Assembly: GCA_023015825.1 (NCBI GenBank)
Contig: JALKAW010000004.1
Location: 124,001-188,000 of the forward strand
Direction of reading: 5' to 3'
DNA: 64,000 bases
From: Flavobacteriaceae bacterium S0862
GTDB lineage: Bacteria; Bacteroidota; Bacteroidia; Flavobacteriales; Flavobacteriaceae
Shown: piece after piece, positions 54,653 through 64,000 of the stretch
How positions within the stretch are numbered: the stretch's first letter is position 1
Layout of the letters: each line of letters opens with the position of its first letter
Position numbers and translations under genes: made by a program
Notes under the pieces: generated by a model
Databases searched by the model: none
Seen by the model: only the letters and a program-made list of their open reading frames with translations
What the model was told of the DNA's origin: nothing

Positions 54653-55159
54653 ATGAAAACAATTGTATTAGGTCTGTTAATTATTGGATTTACCACCCAA
54701 ATACACTCCCAAACAAACAATCTGTCAATTTTTAAAAATATTAAGTATTTAGAAAAGGTCAAAAATGAAGGTAGCCCAGTAATTATTAAAAAAATGGAAA
54801 ATATAGCTGCAGAATATGACATTCAAAAGGCTGATGTATTTAATCCAAAAAGGAAAGGTACTTACGATGTGACTTTTGAAGAGACTAGTGGGAAAATTGT
54901 AGCTACGTACAACAAAAAAGGCAAGCTAATTAAAACCATTGAGGTTTATAATAATTTAAAGCTACCGCTACAAGTAAGTAAAAGTATTTCTAAAGAATAC
55001 CCAGGTTGGATTTTTACCGGAAACACTCATGAAGTCTTATACAACAAAGGAAAAGTAAAGAAGCTTTATCGCATTCAAATAAAAAATAATAACTCGAAAA
55101 AAGAATTGAAATTTGAATTAAAAAGTGGCGCAGAAGCCAATTATGCGGCTGTAAACTAA
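54653..55159 (+). CDS. Secreted PepSY-like protein
   Basis: 168 residues. Signal peptide MKTIVLGLLIIGFTTQIHSQ. The C-terminal ~90 residues show a PepSY-like pattern (YDVTFEETSGKIVATYNKKG, LQVSKSISKEYPGWIF, and KVKKLYRIQI). Such domains are small periplasmic proteins that may inhibit peptidases or bind envelope proteins. It is the likely main target of the TPR kinase/LuxR regulator pair next to it, and has its own terminator. Confidence 0.7.
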   Translation: MKTIVLGLLIIGFTTQIHSQTNNLSIFKNIKYLEKVKNEGSPVIIKKMENIAAEYDIQKADVFNPKRKGTYDVTFEETSGKIVATYNKKGKLIKTIEVYNNLKLPLQVSKSISKEYPGWIFTGNTHEVLYNKGKVKKLYRIQIKNNNSKKELKFELKSGAEANYAAVN

Positions 55160-55232
55160 TATAGATCATTGTTAGTAGTAATTTTTTTGGGTATTAAATT
55201 TAATACTTCAATTATCTAGTTAACAGTCAAAT

Positions 55233-55260
55233 AAATCCCTTTCTTTCGAAAGGGATTTTT
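55233..55260 (+). terminator. Terminator after the PepSY-like gene
   Basis: AAATCCCTTTC-TTTC-GAAAGGGATTT followed by TT, a strong 11-bp stem 73 bases after the stop. Confidence 0.75.
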
Positions 55261-55381
55261 GGTTTTAAGTATTTGATATTCATTATTATTTACGAAAGAT
55301 TCTTTTTTTTTGCTAAATTCGCAGACCCTAACAATCCAAATTCTACACATCGTTCTGCTTACTGATTATTTTTGCTATTAA

Positions 55382-56290
55382 ATGAAATTAATAATCTGTA
55401 TAGTTTTTATTTTTTGTTCTTCCATTGAAGGATTTACCCAGTCTATTACTAAGTTTCCCGATTCTAAACCATTTCCGTATTCCTTAATTGAAGATGACTC
55501 TTTAATAGTGTCTAGAGAAGGAAAATCAAATAATTCAACAGACATAAAAAGTAGCCATTGGGATACAACTAAGTTTAATCCTTATAAAGAAGAACTTGTT
55601 AAATTTCCTATTCAAATAAAATTTAAAGATAGCCTATATCGTACACCAATTCTTGATAGCATGGTAATTACTTCAAGATTTGGATGGAGAAACCGAAGAG
55701 CACATAAAGGGATTGATATAGACTTAATTACTGGAGATGATGTCGTGTCTATTTTGGATGGTGTTGTTCGTTTTGCACGATATCATTCTGGACATGGTAA
55801 AGTAGTTATAGTACGTCATTATAATGGTTTAGAAACGGTCTATGCACACTTGTCTTCGTTTGCAGTAAAAGTAAATGATTCTGTAAAGCGAGGTCAAGTA
55901 TTAGGAAAAGGTGGTGCAACTGGTAATGCACGTGGTAGCCATTTACATCTCGTTGTTAATTATAAAGGTGTAGCCATAAACCCAGAATATTTATTTGATT
56001 TTAGTGGTACCAATAAAATTAGATCCGATGAATTATGGGTTACCCAACGTTGGACAGCTCCATATTATCATAGTTCAAAAAGAAAAACTAAGCTAGAATT
56101 GCTTCAGACTGAACAAGAAGCTATTGCAAGTCTAACAAAAGAAAAGCAAATCTATATTGTTAAACGTGGCGATACATTATCGCGTATTTCCAGACGCAAC
56201 AATGTATCCATTAGGGCTATTTGTGTAGCTAATAATATAAAAAGTACGAGTGTTTTAAAAGTAGGACAAAAACTTATACTTGAGATGTAA
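55382..56290 (+). CDS. M23 family peptidase with C-terminal LysM
   Basis: 302 residues. Signal peptide (MKLIICIVFIFCSSIEGFTQ). M23/LytM domain (about 98-205) with SRFGWRNRRAHKGIDIDL, VYAHLSSF and SHLHLVV, giving the HxxxD and HxH zinc ligands. One LysM (about 256-302: YIVKRGDTLSRISRRNN, VLKVGQKLIL) binds peptidoglycan. It should be a secreted cell-wall endopeptidase or an EnvC-like activator; the intact zinc ligands favour an active enzyme. Confidence 0.9.
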   Translation: MKLIICIVFIFCSSIEGFTQSITKFPDSKPFPYSLIEDDSLIVSREGKSNNSTDIKSSHWDTTKFNPYKEELVKFPIQIKFKDSLYRTPILDSMVITSRFGWRNRRAHKGIDIDLITGDDVVSILDGVVRFARYHSGHGKVVIVRHYNGLETVYAHLSSFAVKVNDSVKRGQVLGKGGATGNARGSHLHLVVNYKGVAINPEYLFDFSGTNKIRSDELWVTQRWTAPYYHSSKRKTKLELLQTEQEAIASLTKEKQIYIVKRGDTLSRISRRNNVSIRAICVANNIKSTSVLKVGQKLILEM

Positions 56291-56297
56291 TTGTAAA

Positions 56298-57212
56298 CTA
56301 TCGTCCAGTTATTCGTGGCCTAATAATTCTTTTAGTATTTATAAAATAGACTCCTGTTAATAGCACTATAGCCGCAATTATTGATTGACCTGTTATTTGT
56401 TCATCTAGAATATACCATCCCAGTAGCAATGCGATTATTGGATTAACATAAGCCGAAGTAGCTACTTTTTCGGCTGATACTTTTTTAAGCAAATAATTAA
56501 ATGCAGTAAATGCTACTATCCCTCCAAATATTATTAATAAAAACATTGATATTTGTGTAGAACTATTCCATTGTAAAGGAGACAACCATTTTTCTCCCAA
56601 TAACGCACTAAAAATCAATAATAATAGCCCACCTGAAACCATTTGATAACCTGTAGATATCAAATATTTACTGGGTAATTGTGCTTTAGCTACAAAAATA
56701 CTTCCGTAACTCCAGCTCACCACACAAGTAAATATCATAATAATACTAAATATGCTTTCCTTATCAGCTGTAATACCCTTTTGGCTAACTAAAAGATATA
56801 TACCTACAACTCCTAGCACAACACCGATAACAGACATTAATTTAATTTTTTTACCGTCTATCAAGCGCATTAGTACAAGTATAATAAGTGGCTGTGTAGA
56901 AGCCTCTAATGCAGCAAAACCACTATCTACATATTTTAATGCCCAAACAAATACGCCGTTGCCGTAAGTAAGAAATAAGAAACCAGCAATAATTGAATTT
57001 ATAAGCTGACGTTTATTGATTGCTAAACTATGACCTAATAGTTTGGCTGTTAAAAAGATGAGTAGTCCAGCTACTGTAAATCTTATAGAAGCCAAATAAA
57101 GTGGCGAAATTTCCGATACTGCAATTTTATTAAGTAAATAAGTTGAACCCCAAATTACATAAATAGCAAAAAAAGCTAATACTATTAGTACCGTATCACG
57201 TGATTTTTGCAT
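56298..57212 (-). CDS. EamA/DMT family transporter
   Basis: 304 residues with ten membrane helices in two EamA repeats: FFAIYVIWGSTYLLNKIA at the start, GNGVFVWALKYVDSGFAA, then TCVVSWSYGSIFVAK and a VNPIIALLLGW. The family exports amino acids or metabolites from the cytoplasm; the substrate is unknown. It begins the very next base after the stop of the BNR-repeat gene, so they share a transcript. Confidence 0.88.
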   Translation of the reverse strand: MQKSRDTVLIVLAFFAIYVIWGSTYLLNKIAVSEISPLYLASIRFTVAGLLIFLTAKLLGHSLAINKRQLINSIIAGFLFLTYGNGVFVWALKYVDSGFAALEASTQPLIILVLMRLIDGKKIKLMSVIGVVLGVVGIYLLVSQKGITADKESIFSIIMIFTCVVSWSYGSIFVAKAQLPSKYLISTGYQMVSGGLLLLIFSALLGEKWLSPLQWNSSTQISMFLLIIFGGIVAFTAFNYLLKKVSAEKVATSAYVNPIIALLLGWYILDEQITGQSIIAAIVLLTGVYFINTKRIIRPRITGR

Positions 57213-60200
57213 CTATTCGGTGGCTTCTTGCTTAAGCTTGTTAAATTGAACAACCAGTGTTTCATATCTACTTTTTGCTTCTTCACCTGGCAATTGGTCT
57301 GCTCTACTTATCATGTTCAATAAATAGGATATCTGCGATAACATCATTTGTTGAGGGTAAGCGCCTTTCTTTTCATTTTGTAATTGTTTTAAGGCTACAT
57401 TAATTTGTTCCAAGCGTGCAACTTTAGCTTTAGCTTTTTTCTTTTTTAAAGATTTGGATTCCTTTTCAAGGCTTGCTTCTAGTTTTCTTGCATCAGAAAG
57501 AAGGTTTATCACCTTTATTTGCATAGCAATTTGTTCTTCGATTTTTGCAGTTGTAAACCCTTCAGCCTTGACTCTTGGATCCATAATAATTTCAAAACTT
57601 TGTTCAAACGACTGCTCTCCTATAGTTAATCTAGCCGTATATACACCTGGAGCAACCATCGGCCCTCCTTTGTAACGTCGATTTTTATCTTTATTCCAAG
57701 CACCTTTTTGACTTAGATCCCAATCAAAACGATTTAGTCCTGGTTTATCAACTAGTTTTTTATCAACGTATCGTAGTATTTGACTTAAATTCATGTCTTC
57801 AACTTCTTTTACTGTTGACTTTAATTTTGTACTATCACTTAGTATTGTACTAACAACTTCTCTATTAGCGTTTAAAATCTCTAATTGAATTCCACCCTTT
57901 GTGTCTTTTGGTATATAATAATCGATTATAACACTTGTTCTTGGATAACTAGGAAACGAACTGCGAGCATTAGGGTATCTATAACGTATCGTATTATCTG
58001 GCTTGAACAAATGAGGTGTTTCAGTCAATGTGTTTATTTGAGCTTGTCTTAACGATGTGATATTGTCTAAAATCCAAAATCCTCTTCCCATAGTACTAAG
58101 GACAAGGTCCCCTCTAAAAATTTTAAGGTCTGTTATAGGAGTTACAGGCAAATTTTGCTGAAACTTTTCCCATGATTTTCCATCGTTAAATGATACGAAC
58201 ATACCAAACTCAGTTCCTGCAAACAATAATCCTTCACGCACTGGGTCTTCTCGCATCACTCGAGTTGTGAAATTAGTAGGAATACCACTTTTATCGGTAG
58301 TTAATAGCTCCCACTTTTCACCATAATTATTTGTTACATAAATATACGGCTTCTCATCACCTAAGAAGTGTCTATCAACAGCTATATAGGCTTTCGCTGG
58401 ATTAAATTGTGATGGTTCAACAGACTCTACTCTGCCTCCTTTTGGTAATTTTTTAGGTGTTACGTTTTTCCAAGTTCTACCTCCATCTTTAGTTACGGAC
58501 ACCACACCATCATTAGAACCTGTCCAGATAAGTCCTTCTACTAATTTTGATTCTCTAATAGAATATAAAGTACTGTAATACTCTTCACCTGTAATATCTC
58601 TAGTAATTGGGCTTCCAGAAATTACTTGCTTATCGTCCTCAAATGCAGTCAAATCTGGTGAAATAGTTTCCCAAATAAGTCCATCGGTTACCGTTTTATG
58701 CAAATATTGCGATCCATGATATACAACATTTGGATTATGTGGTGATACATGAATTGGTGCTACACGCTGAAATCTATATTTTAAATCTTTAGGATTATGT
58801 CCATAAATATTTGAAGCACCCACATAATAACCTCTTTCAACACCTGTAAGTTTATTAAACACACCAAAACGTCCTTTACAATTGGCATAAACAGTATTAT
58901 GGTTTCCAGGTTTTGGAACAGCTGGACCAGTTTCACAACCTCCAGTATTAATAACCCAACCTATCCCAGCTTTTTGAATAGCACTAGGCGGAAAACTAGG
59001 CACTGCTATAGTTGACGAATTATCCTGCTGTCCAGCATATAGCCAATAAGGATATTGGTCATCAACTTCAACTTGATAGAGTTCAGCTGTTGGTTGATTA
59101 AATTGTGTGGACCATGTTTTTCCACCATTATGAGACACATTCGCGCCTCCATCATTTGCTTGAATAAGTAAATCTGGATTATTTGGGTTAAGCCAAATAT
59201 CGTGATTATCACCATGGGGAACACTCATACGCTTCCAGGTTTTTCCTCCATCGATTGATTTTAGAAGAGGGTTGGCATTAGAATATATAATGTCTGGATT
59301 TGTTGGGTCTAATTCTATGTTGGTATAATAGAAAGGTCTATTCACTAAGCCTTTATTACTTGATACTTGCTTAAATGACTTTCCTTGATTTACCGATTTA
59401 TATAAACCACCCTCCTTCCCAGGAGCTTCAATTACTGCATATAAAATACTTGAGTTTACTGGTGATACAGCCAAATCTATTTTACCTACTAATCCTTTAG
59501 GGAGTCCCTTCTCTAACTTCACCCAATCTTTTCCTCCATTTATTGATTTATAAATTCCTCCTTCATCATTATTCCCACCAGAAATAATTGTCCATGGCTT
59601 ACGCTCTGCTTTCCAAGCAGCAGCATACACTATATTCGGATTCCCTGGCAGTAACTCTAAATCGGCAAAACCAACGGTATCTGATATATATAATACCTTT
59701 TCCCAATTTTGCCCACCATCTGTCGTTTTATAAATACCACGTTCTTCATTGGCTTTAAAAGCATTACCAATAGCTGCAACCCAAACTACTTGGTTATTGG
59801 TTGGGTCAATTTCAACAGCACCAATTTGTCCAGTTTCTCTTAGTCCAATATGATCCCAGGTCTTACCTGCATCAATCGATTTATAAACTCCTTTTCCACT
59901 AATGACATTACTTCTCAATCCATCAGAACCTGTTCCAACATAAACAATATTAGGGTCATTTATAGCTACTTCAATAGCACCAATTGAAGGTGTAGCAAAA
60001 AAACCATCAGATACGTTTTTCCATGATGTACCGTAGTCATCAGATTTCCATACACCACCACCAGAAGCTCCTAAATAAAAAGTCCCAGGAAACATTGGTG
60101 TTCCGGTAACAGTAGTAACTCTTCCTCCTCTTTCTGGACCAACAGTTCTATATTTTAAGGCTTTAAAATCTTGAGCAATTAAAGTACTTGTAATAAATAA

Positions 60201-60239
60201 TAATAATAAGAATTGTAGAGAAAATAATTGAGTTTTCAT
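57213..60239 (-). CDS. Secreted BNR/VPS10-like repeat protein
   Basis: 1008 residues. Signal peptide (MKTQLFSLQFLLLLFITSTLIAQ). Many BNR/Asp-box units such as SDDYGTSWKNVS, SIDAGKTWDHIG, TTDGGQNWEK and SINGGKDWVK make two seven-to-ten-bladed propellers (about 30-720). The last 270 residues form a beta domain and a helical tail rich in Lys. The pattern is that of sortilin-VPS10-like or exo-alpha-sialidase-like glycosidase proteins, common in Bacteroidota; no catalytic residues can be assigned. It ends right before the EamA gene. A TAACTTTG box lies on the minus strand at 60273-60266. Confidence 0.85.
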   Translation of the reverse strand: MKTQLFSLQFLLLLFITSTLIAQDFKALKYRTVGPERGGRVTTVTGTPMFPGTFYLGASGGGVWKSDDYGTSWKNVSDGFFATPSIGAIEVAINDPNIVYVGTGSDGLRSNVISGKGVYKSIDAGKTWDHIGLRETGQIGAVEIDPTNNQVVWVAAIGNAFKANEERGIYKTTDGGQNWEKVLYISDTVGFADLELLPGNPNIVYAAAWKAERKPWTIISGGNNDEGGIYKSINGGKDWVKLEKGLPKGLVGKIDLAVSPVNSSILYAVIEAPGKEGGLYKSVNQGKSFKQVSSNKGLVNRPFYYTNIELDPTNPDIIYSNANPLLKSIDGGKTWKRMSVPHGDNHDIWLNPNNPDLLIQANDGGANVSHNGGKTWSTQFNQPTAELYQVEVDDQYPYWLYAGQQDNSSTIAVPSFPPSAIQKAGIGWVINTGGCETGPAVPKPGNHNTVYANCKGRFGVFNKLTGVERGYYVGASNIYGHNPKDLKYRFQRVAPIHVSPHNPNVVYHGSQYLHKTVTDGLIWETISPDLTAFEDDKQVISGSPITRDITGEEYYSTLYSIRESKLVEGLIWTGSNDGVVSVTKDGGRTWKNVTPKKLPKGGRVESVEPSQFNPAKAYIAVDRHFLGDEKPYIYVTNNYGEKWELLTTDKSGIPTNFTTRVMREDPVREGLLFAGTEFGMFVSFNDGKSWEKFQQNLPVTPITDLKIFRGDLVLSTMGRGFWILDNITSLRQAQINTLTETPHLFKPDNTIRYRYPNARSSFPSYPRTSVIIDYYIPKDTKGGIQLEILNANREVVSTILSDSTKLKSTVKEVEDMNLSQILRYVDKKLVDKPGLNRFDWDLSQKGAWNKDKNRRYKGGPMVAPGVYTARLTIGEQSFEQSFEIIMDPRVKAEGFTTAKIEEQIAMQIKVINLLSDARKLEASLEKESKSLKKKKAKAKVARLEQINVALKQLQNEKKGAYPQQMMLSQISYLLNMISRADQLPGEEAKSRYETLVVQFNKLKQEATE

Positions 60240-60331
60240 AAAAGAAAAATTGGTTGGTTAGAACCCAAAGTTAAGTAAAAATTACGCTATATTTAGTGTT
60301 AATTTTTAACAAATATTATCTGCATTTACAA

Positions 60332-61753
60332 ATGAAATCTAGAAGCGAAGTTGATTTATTAGGCGAATTAGAAATAAATCAAGACAGTTATTACGGGATA
60401 CACACCCAACGAGCCATTAATAATTTTAATATTTCAAATTCAAAAACTGGTGATTATCCATTGTTTATAAAAGGGTTAGTAATAACAAAAAAGGCATGTG
60501 CATTGGCCAATAAACAGATTGGAGCTATTCCTGACGATAAGGCAGATATGATTATTGATGCTTGTGATGAGATCTTAAAAAATGTTCATAAATACTCAGC
60601 TTATTTCCCAACTGATGTCTTTCAAGGAGGAGCTGGAACTTCAGTAAATATGAATACTAATGAAGTGATTGCCAATGTAGCATTAGAACTACATGGTCAC
60701 GAAAAAGGAGCTTATTCTATTTTAAACCCCAATGACCATGTAAATAAATCTCAATCTACAAATGATGCCTATCCAACAGGTTTTAGAGTTGCCATATATT
60801 TTTACATTAACACTTTACTTAAGCACCTAGAACAGCTTATTAATCAGTTAGATAAGAAATCTATTGAGTTTTCTAAAGTCTTAAAAATGGGTCGTACACA
60901 ATTACAAGATGCAGTACCAATGTCTCTTGGTGATGAATTTTTGGCCTGGGGAGCTAATTTGCGTGAAGAAATTAAGAGTCTCAAGATGTGTCGCGATTTA
61001 GTGTTGGAAGTAAATCTAGGTGCCACTGCTATTGGAACTGGGTTAAATGCACCTAAAGGATATTCAGAAAAATCGATAGACCATCTAAAGGAACTAACCA
61101 AAGTAAATTTTGTTAAAGCCGAAAATTTAATTGAAGCAACATCCGATTGCGGTGCTTATGTCATGATTTCTGGAGCTTTAAAACGGACAGCAGTAAAATT
61201 ATCGAAAATTTGCAATGATTTAAGGTTATTATCTTCTGGTCCAAGATGTGGACTAAACGAGATAAACCTACCTGAAATGCAAGCTGGTTCTTCTATTATG
61301 CCTGCAAAAGTAAACCCTGTGATACCAGAAGTTGTAAATCAGGTTTGTTTTAAAGTCATTGGTAACGACGTAACTATTTCATTTGCTGCAGAAGCTGGAC
61401 AATTACAACTTAATGTGATGGAACCAGTAATTGCGCAATCGCTATTTGAGTCTATTGACTTATTATCTAATGCTTGTAGTACTTTAACTAACAAATGTAT
61501 TATTGGAATTACAGCCAACGCTGAGCATACAAAAAGCATGGTATTAAATTCTATTGGACTTATTACCTTCTTGAACCCATATATTGGTCATCACATGGGA
61601 GACGTGTTAGGTAAAGAAGCTGTGACTAGTGGAAAATCCATCAAAGAATTAGTTCTCGAAAAGGAGTTACTATCCGAAGAGGAATTAGATGAAATACTAA
61701 GTTTTGAAAATTTAATGCGTCCAAAATATAGAGCACAATTATTTAAGAAGTAG
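60332..61753 (+). CDS. aspA: Aspartate ammonia-lyase
   Basis: Start placed at 60332 ([15 protein letters not shown]) because the aspartase family begins there; an in-frame ATG at 60296 adds a poor leader. About 473 residues. Fumarase/aspartase signature [12 protein letters not shown] (about 319), with [17 protein letters not shown] and [13 protein letters not shown]. It reversibly converts aspartate to fumarate and ammonia in the cytosol. The stand-alone gene diverges from the BNR-repeat gene. Confidence 0.93.
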   Translation: MKSRSEVDLLGELEINQDSYYGIHTQRAINNFNISNSKTGDYPLFIKGLVITKKACALANKQIGAIPDDKADMIIDACDEILKNVHKYSAYFPTDVFQGGAGTSVNMNTNEVIANVALELHGHEKGAYSILNPNDHVNKSQSTNDAYPTGFRVAIYFYINTLLKHLEQLINQLDKKSIEFSKVLKMGRTQLQDAVPMSLGDEFLAWGANLREEIKSLKMCRDLVLEVNLGATAIGTGLNAPKGYSEKSIDHLKELTKVNFVKAENLIEATSDCGAYVMISGALKRTAVKLSKICNDLRLLSSGPRCGLNEINLPEMQAGSSIMPAKVNPVIPEVVNQVCFKVIGNDVTISFAAEAGQLQLNVMEPVIAQSLFESIDLLSNACSTLTNKCIIGITANAEHTKSMVLNSIGLITFLNPYIGHHMGDVLGKEAVTSGKSIKELVLEKELLSEEELDEILSFENLMRPKYRAQLFKK

Positions 61754-61854
61754 TTATTAATTTTAACAAATCATTAACCAAATTCACTGCTAAATGAATT
61801 TATCAATATTATTAATTCAGTTACCTTTACTAAAATTTAATAAATCCAACCAAA

Positions 61855-63984
61855 ATGTTTAAGAATCGTTTTAAAGCCATAACACTTATGGCATTTGTAG
61901 TAGCACTTATTATTCCAATTAACTCAAGTTTTTCTCAAGATAAGTTAAAAAAAATGCCAGGTTATGAGCAATATCAAAAAATGGCACCACAAATTCGTAG
62001 TTCAGTTAAATTCGGGTCTGTGTCAGTTACTTGGAGTGAAGATGGCAACGCTTTTACTTATAATGAAAATGGAAAGCAATACAAATATGATGTTAAAAGA
62101 AAAAAAGCTACCGAAGTAGGCGATGCTAAGCCAAGACCTAGAAGAAGTTTTGGCAACAGACCAGCAAGAGGTAGACAATATGCATCGGCTGAATCACCAG
62201 ACAAGAAGCTAAAAGCCTTTACAAAAGATAGAAACATGTACCTAAGCAATCCTGATGGTAGCAATGTTATTCCAATCACTACAAAAGGCAATGATGAAAA
62301 CCAAATTAAGTTTGGCATTGCTACTTGGGTTTATGGAGAAGAATTAGGCCAAAACACTGCCATGTGGTGGTCTCCAGATAGTAAAAAAATCGCTTTTTAT
62401 AGGTTTGATGAAAAAGAAGCAAAAAAATATTATGTCATCTATAACCAAACAAAAATTCAAGATTCTGTTGAAATTGAAGCATATCCTAAAGTAGGTGCTA
62501 AAAATTTACCTGTAGATTTAATGGTGTATGATTTGGACACTAAAAAAATAACATCACTTGACCTAAGAGATGGTAAACCTTATGAAGATGGTCCTATAGG
62601 AACTTATATTTATAACATTGGATGGTCTCCAGATGGCACCGAATTACTTTACCATAGCACCAATAGAAAACAAGATATTATGGAGTATAAAGCTGCCAAT
62701 CCAACTACTGGGAAATCTAGAGTAGTAGTACGTGAGGAATGGCTAGCAAGTTTTACACGAAACTCTCCTGAAATGCGATTTTTGAAAGATGGTAAACGTT
62801 TTATTTGGGCATCTGAAAGAAGTGGTTTTAATAACTACTATTTATATAACATTGATGGTACTTTAATAAACCCTATTACTACTCATGATTATGAAGTGTC
62901 TAGAATTATAGATGTTGATGAAAAAAATGGATATGTATATTATTATGCCAGAAGTGGTGATAATCACATGAAAATGCAATTGCATCGCGTAAAATTAGAT
63001 GGTAGTCAAAACACTCGCTTAACCGATCCTGCGTTTAATCATAGTGTTTCTATTTCTCCTAACGGAAAATATTTTGTAGATATTTCTCAAACACATGACA
63101 TCCCTCCTTTTACCAATTTGGTAAACTCAAAAGGTAAAGTCATAGATGAGCTTGCAAAAAGTGACATGACCAAATTTAATGAGCTTGGTCTAAAAAAGGT
63201 TGAAGCATTTACGTTTACTTCGGCTGATGGAGTCACTGAACTACATGGTATGCTCCATTATCCATCAAATTTTGACCCAAATAAAAAATATCCGTCAATT
63301 TTAGCAATTTACGGAGGACCTTCAACTAATGGGTTTAGGGAAAATTTCACCCTACCTAATGCCATGACTGAATATGGATTTTTAGTTGTGAATCTTGATG
63401 GCAGGAATGTTGGAGGAAGAGGTAAAAAAATGTTAGATAAATTATATGGTAATTTAGGAATTGTTGAAATGGACGATTTTGCCGAAGGGATAAAATCATT
63501 ACATAATAGACCATATTTTAATAAAGATAAAGTAGGTGTTGTTGGTACGTCTTATGGAGGAACAACTGCAGCTACTAGCCTATTGCGTTTCCCTGATGTT
63601 TATCATGCGGCAGTTGCTAACTCTGCAGTAACTGACTGGAGAAACTATGATAATGTTTATACTGAACGTTATATGAACCTAATTGAAAACAACAAAGAAG
63701 GTTATGATGCTTCTAGCATTATGAGTTATGCAGATAACCTTAAAGGGGAGTTAATGATTTTCTACGGAACAAATGACAATAATGTGCATCCTGCAAACTC
63801 TTTACAATTAATTCAGGCGTTACAAAAAGCAGGAAAAAGCTTTGAAGTTCAAGTAGGTCCAGATAAAGGACATACACGAATGAATACTGAACGTATGATG
63901 GAATTCTTTATTGAACATTTAGTTCTTAGAAATCCATGGGAAAGTGATGTTAATCAAAGTGAGGCAGATAAATTTAAGAACTAA
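61855..63984 (+). CDS. S9 family dipeptidyl-peptidase IV-type peptidase
   Basis: 709 residues. Signal peptide (about 1-28, LIIPINSSFSQ). DPPIV_N beta-propeller (about 60-480) with the double-Glu motif WVYGEELG that anchors substrate N-termini, then SPDSKKIAFYRFDE. The hydrolase domain has GTSYGG (Ser about 565), IFYGTNDNNVHPAN and KGHTRM for the Asp and His. It should release N-terminal dipeptides, usually after Pro or Ala, in the periplasm. Ends 16 bases before the window edge. Confidence 0.92.
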   Translation: MFKNRFKAITLMAFVVALIIPINSSFSQDKLKKMPGYEQYQKMAPQIRSSVKFGSVSVTWSEDGNAFTYNENGKQYKYDVKRKKATEVGDAKPRPRRSFGNRPARGRQYASAESPDKKLKAFTKDRNMYLSNPDGSNVIPITTKGNDENQIKFGIATWVYGEELGQNTAMWWSPDSKKIAFYRFDEKEAKKYYVIYNQTKIQDSVEIEAYPKVGAKNLPVDLMVYDLDTKKITSLDLRDGKPYEDGPIGTYIYNIGWSPDGTELLYHSTNRKQDIMEYKAANPTTGKSRVVVREEWLASFTRNSPEMRFLKDGKRFIWASERSGFNNYYLYNIDGTLINPITTHDYEVSRIIDVDEKNGYVYYYARSGDNHMKMQLHRVKLDGSQNTRLTDPAFNHSVSISPNGKYFVDISQTHDIPPFTNLVNSKGKVIDELAKSDMTKFNELGLKKVEAFTFTSADGVTELHGMLHYPSNFDPNKKYPSILAIYGGPSTNGFRENFTLPNAMTEYGFLVVNLDGRNVGGRGKKMLDKLYGNLGIVEMDDFAEGIKSLHNRPYFNKDKVGVVGTSYGGTTAATSLLRFPDVYHAAVANSAVTDWRNYDNVYTERYMNLIENNKEGYDASSIMSYADNLKGELMIFYGTNDNNVHPANSLQLIQALQKAGKSFEVQVGPDKGHTRMNTERMMEFFIEHLVLRNPWESDVNQSEADKFKN

Positions 63985-64000
63985 TACTTAATATTATAAA

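Overview
The window is AT-rich, densely coding DNA from a member of the Bacteroidota, most likely a marine Flavobacteriaceae. The evidence is the protein families present (M13 and S9 peptidases, GH95, LytTR/YehU-type two-component pairs, an ABC-permease/M1-peptidase fusion, a CIA30 protein), Bacteroidota-type -7 boxes (TAnnTTTG), and short lipoprotein signals ending in SC. I cannot name the genus. I see no rRNA, tRNA, CRISPR array, transposase, integrase or phage gene.

Layout. 1-17.9 kb is ordinary core and envelope sequence: the 3' part of formimidoyltransferase-cyclodeaminase with an overlapping acyl-CoA thioesterase, a YbdG-like MscS channel, an OmpA lipoprotein, an EF-G paralogue, an S9 and an M13 peptidase, a TesA-type lysophospholipase divergent from a YbbA/YbbP-type ABC transporter, and a zinc alcohol dehydrogenase. 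17.9-41.2 kb is the unusual part: three LytTR response regulator/histidine kinase pairs, each divergent from exported hydrolases, CAAX-type proteases or an ABC exporter, and each bracketed by related non-coding repeats. A dodecin, methyltransferase, archease and RtcB block lies between the first and second modules. 41.2-52 kb holds a frameshifted secreted methyltransferase, a GH95 fucosidase, two cold-shock-domain proteins, a CIA30 protein, and a cluster of a TIR-domain membrane protein, an M28 peptidase and an unusual membrane protein. The TIR gene sits between the M28 gene and a broken copy of that gene's own 3' end. 52-64 kb holds a TPR histidine kinase/LuxR regulator pair beside an array of TACGTA boxes, a PepSY-like secreted protein, an M23/LysM peptidase, an EamA transporter, a BNR-repeat protein, aspartate ammonia-lyase and a DPP-IV-type peptidase.

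Most interesting signals. (1) In each of three modules a C repeat lies just after the LytTR regulator gene and an A and/or B repeat lies after the target operon. The outer ends of these repeats are inverted versions of one motif of about 30 bp, so each module looks like a cassette with terminal inverted repeats. (2) Two unlisted 28-codon genes (20238-20324 and 23433-23519) encode sister basic peptides ending in KRRFR. Both lie behind the same promoter layout: a direct repeat of 21-bp period, 84 bp to a TATGTTTG box. One heads a serine hydrolase/CAAX protease/cupin operon and the other an ABC transporter/M1 peptidase operon. Similar 21-bp-period repeats lie upstream of the target genes of the other two LytTR pairs. 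Together this suggests a LytTR-controlled peptide or envelope-response system on repeat-bounded modules. The function is inference; the repeats, peptides and spacings are read directly from the sequence.
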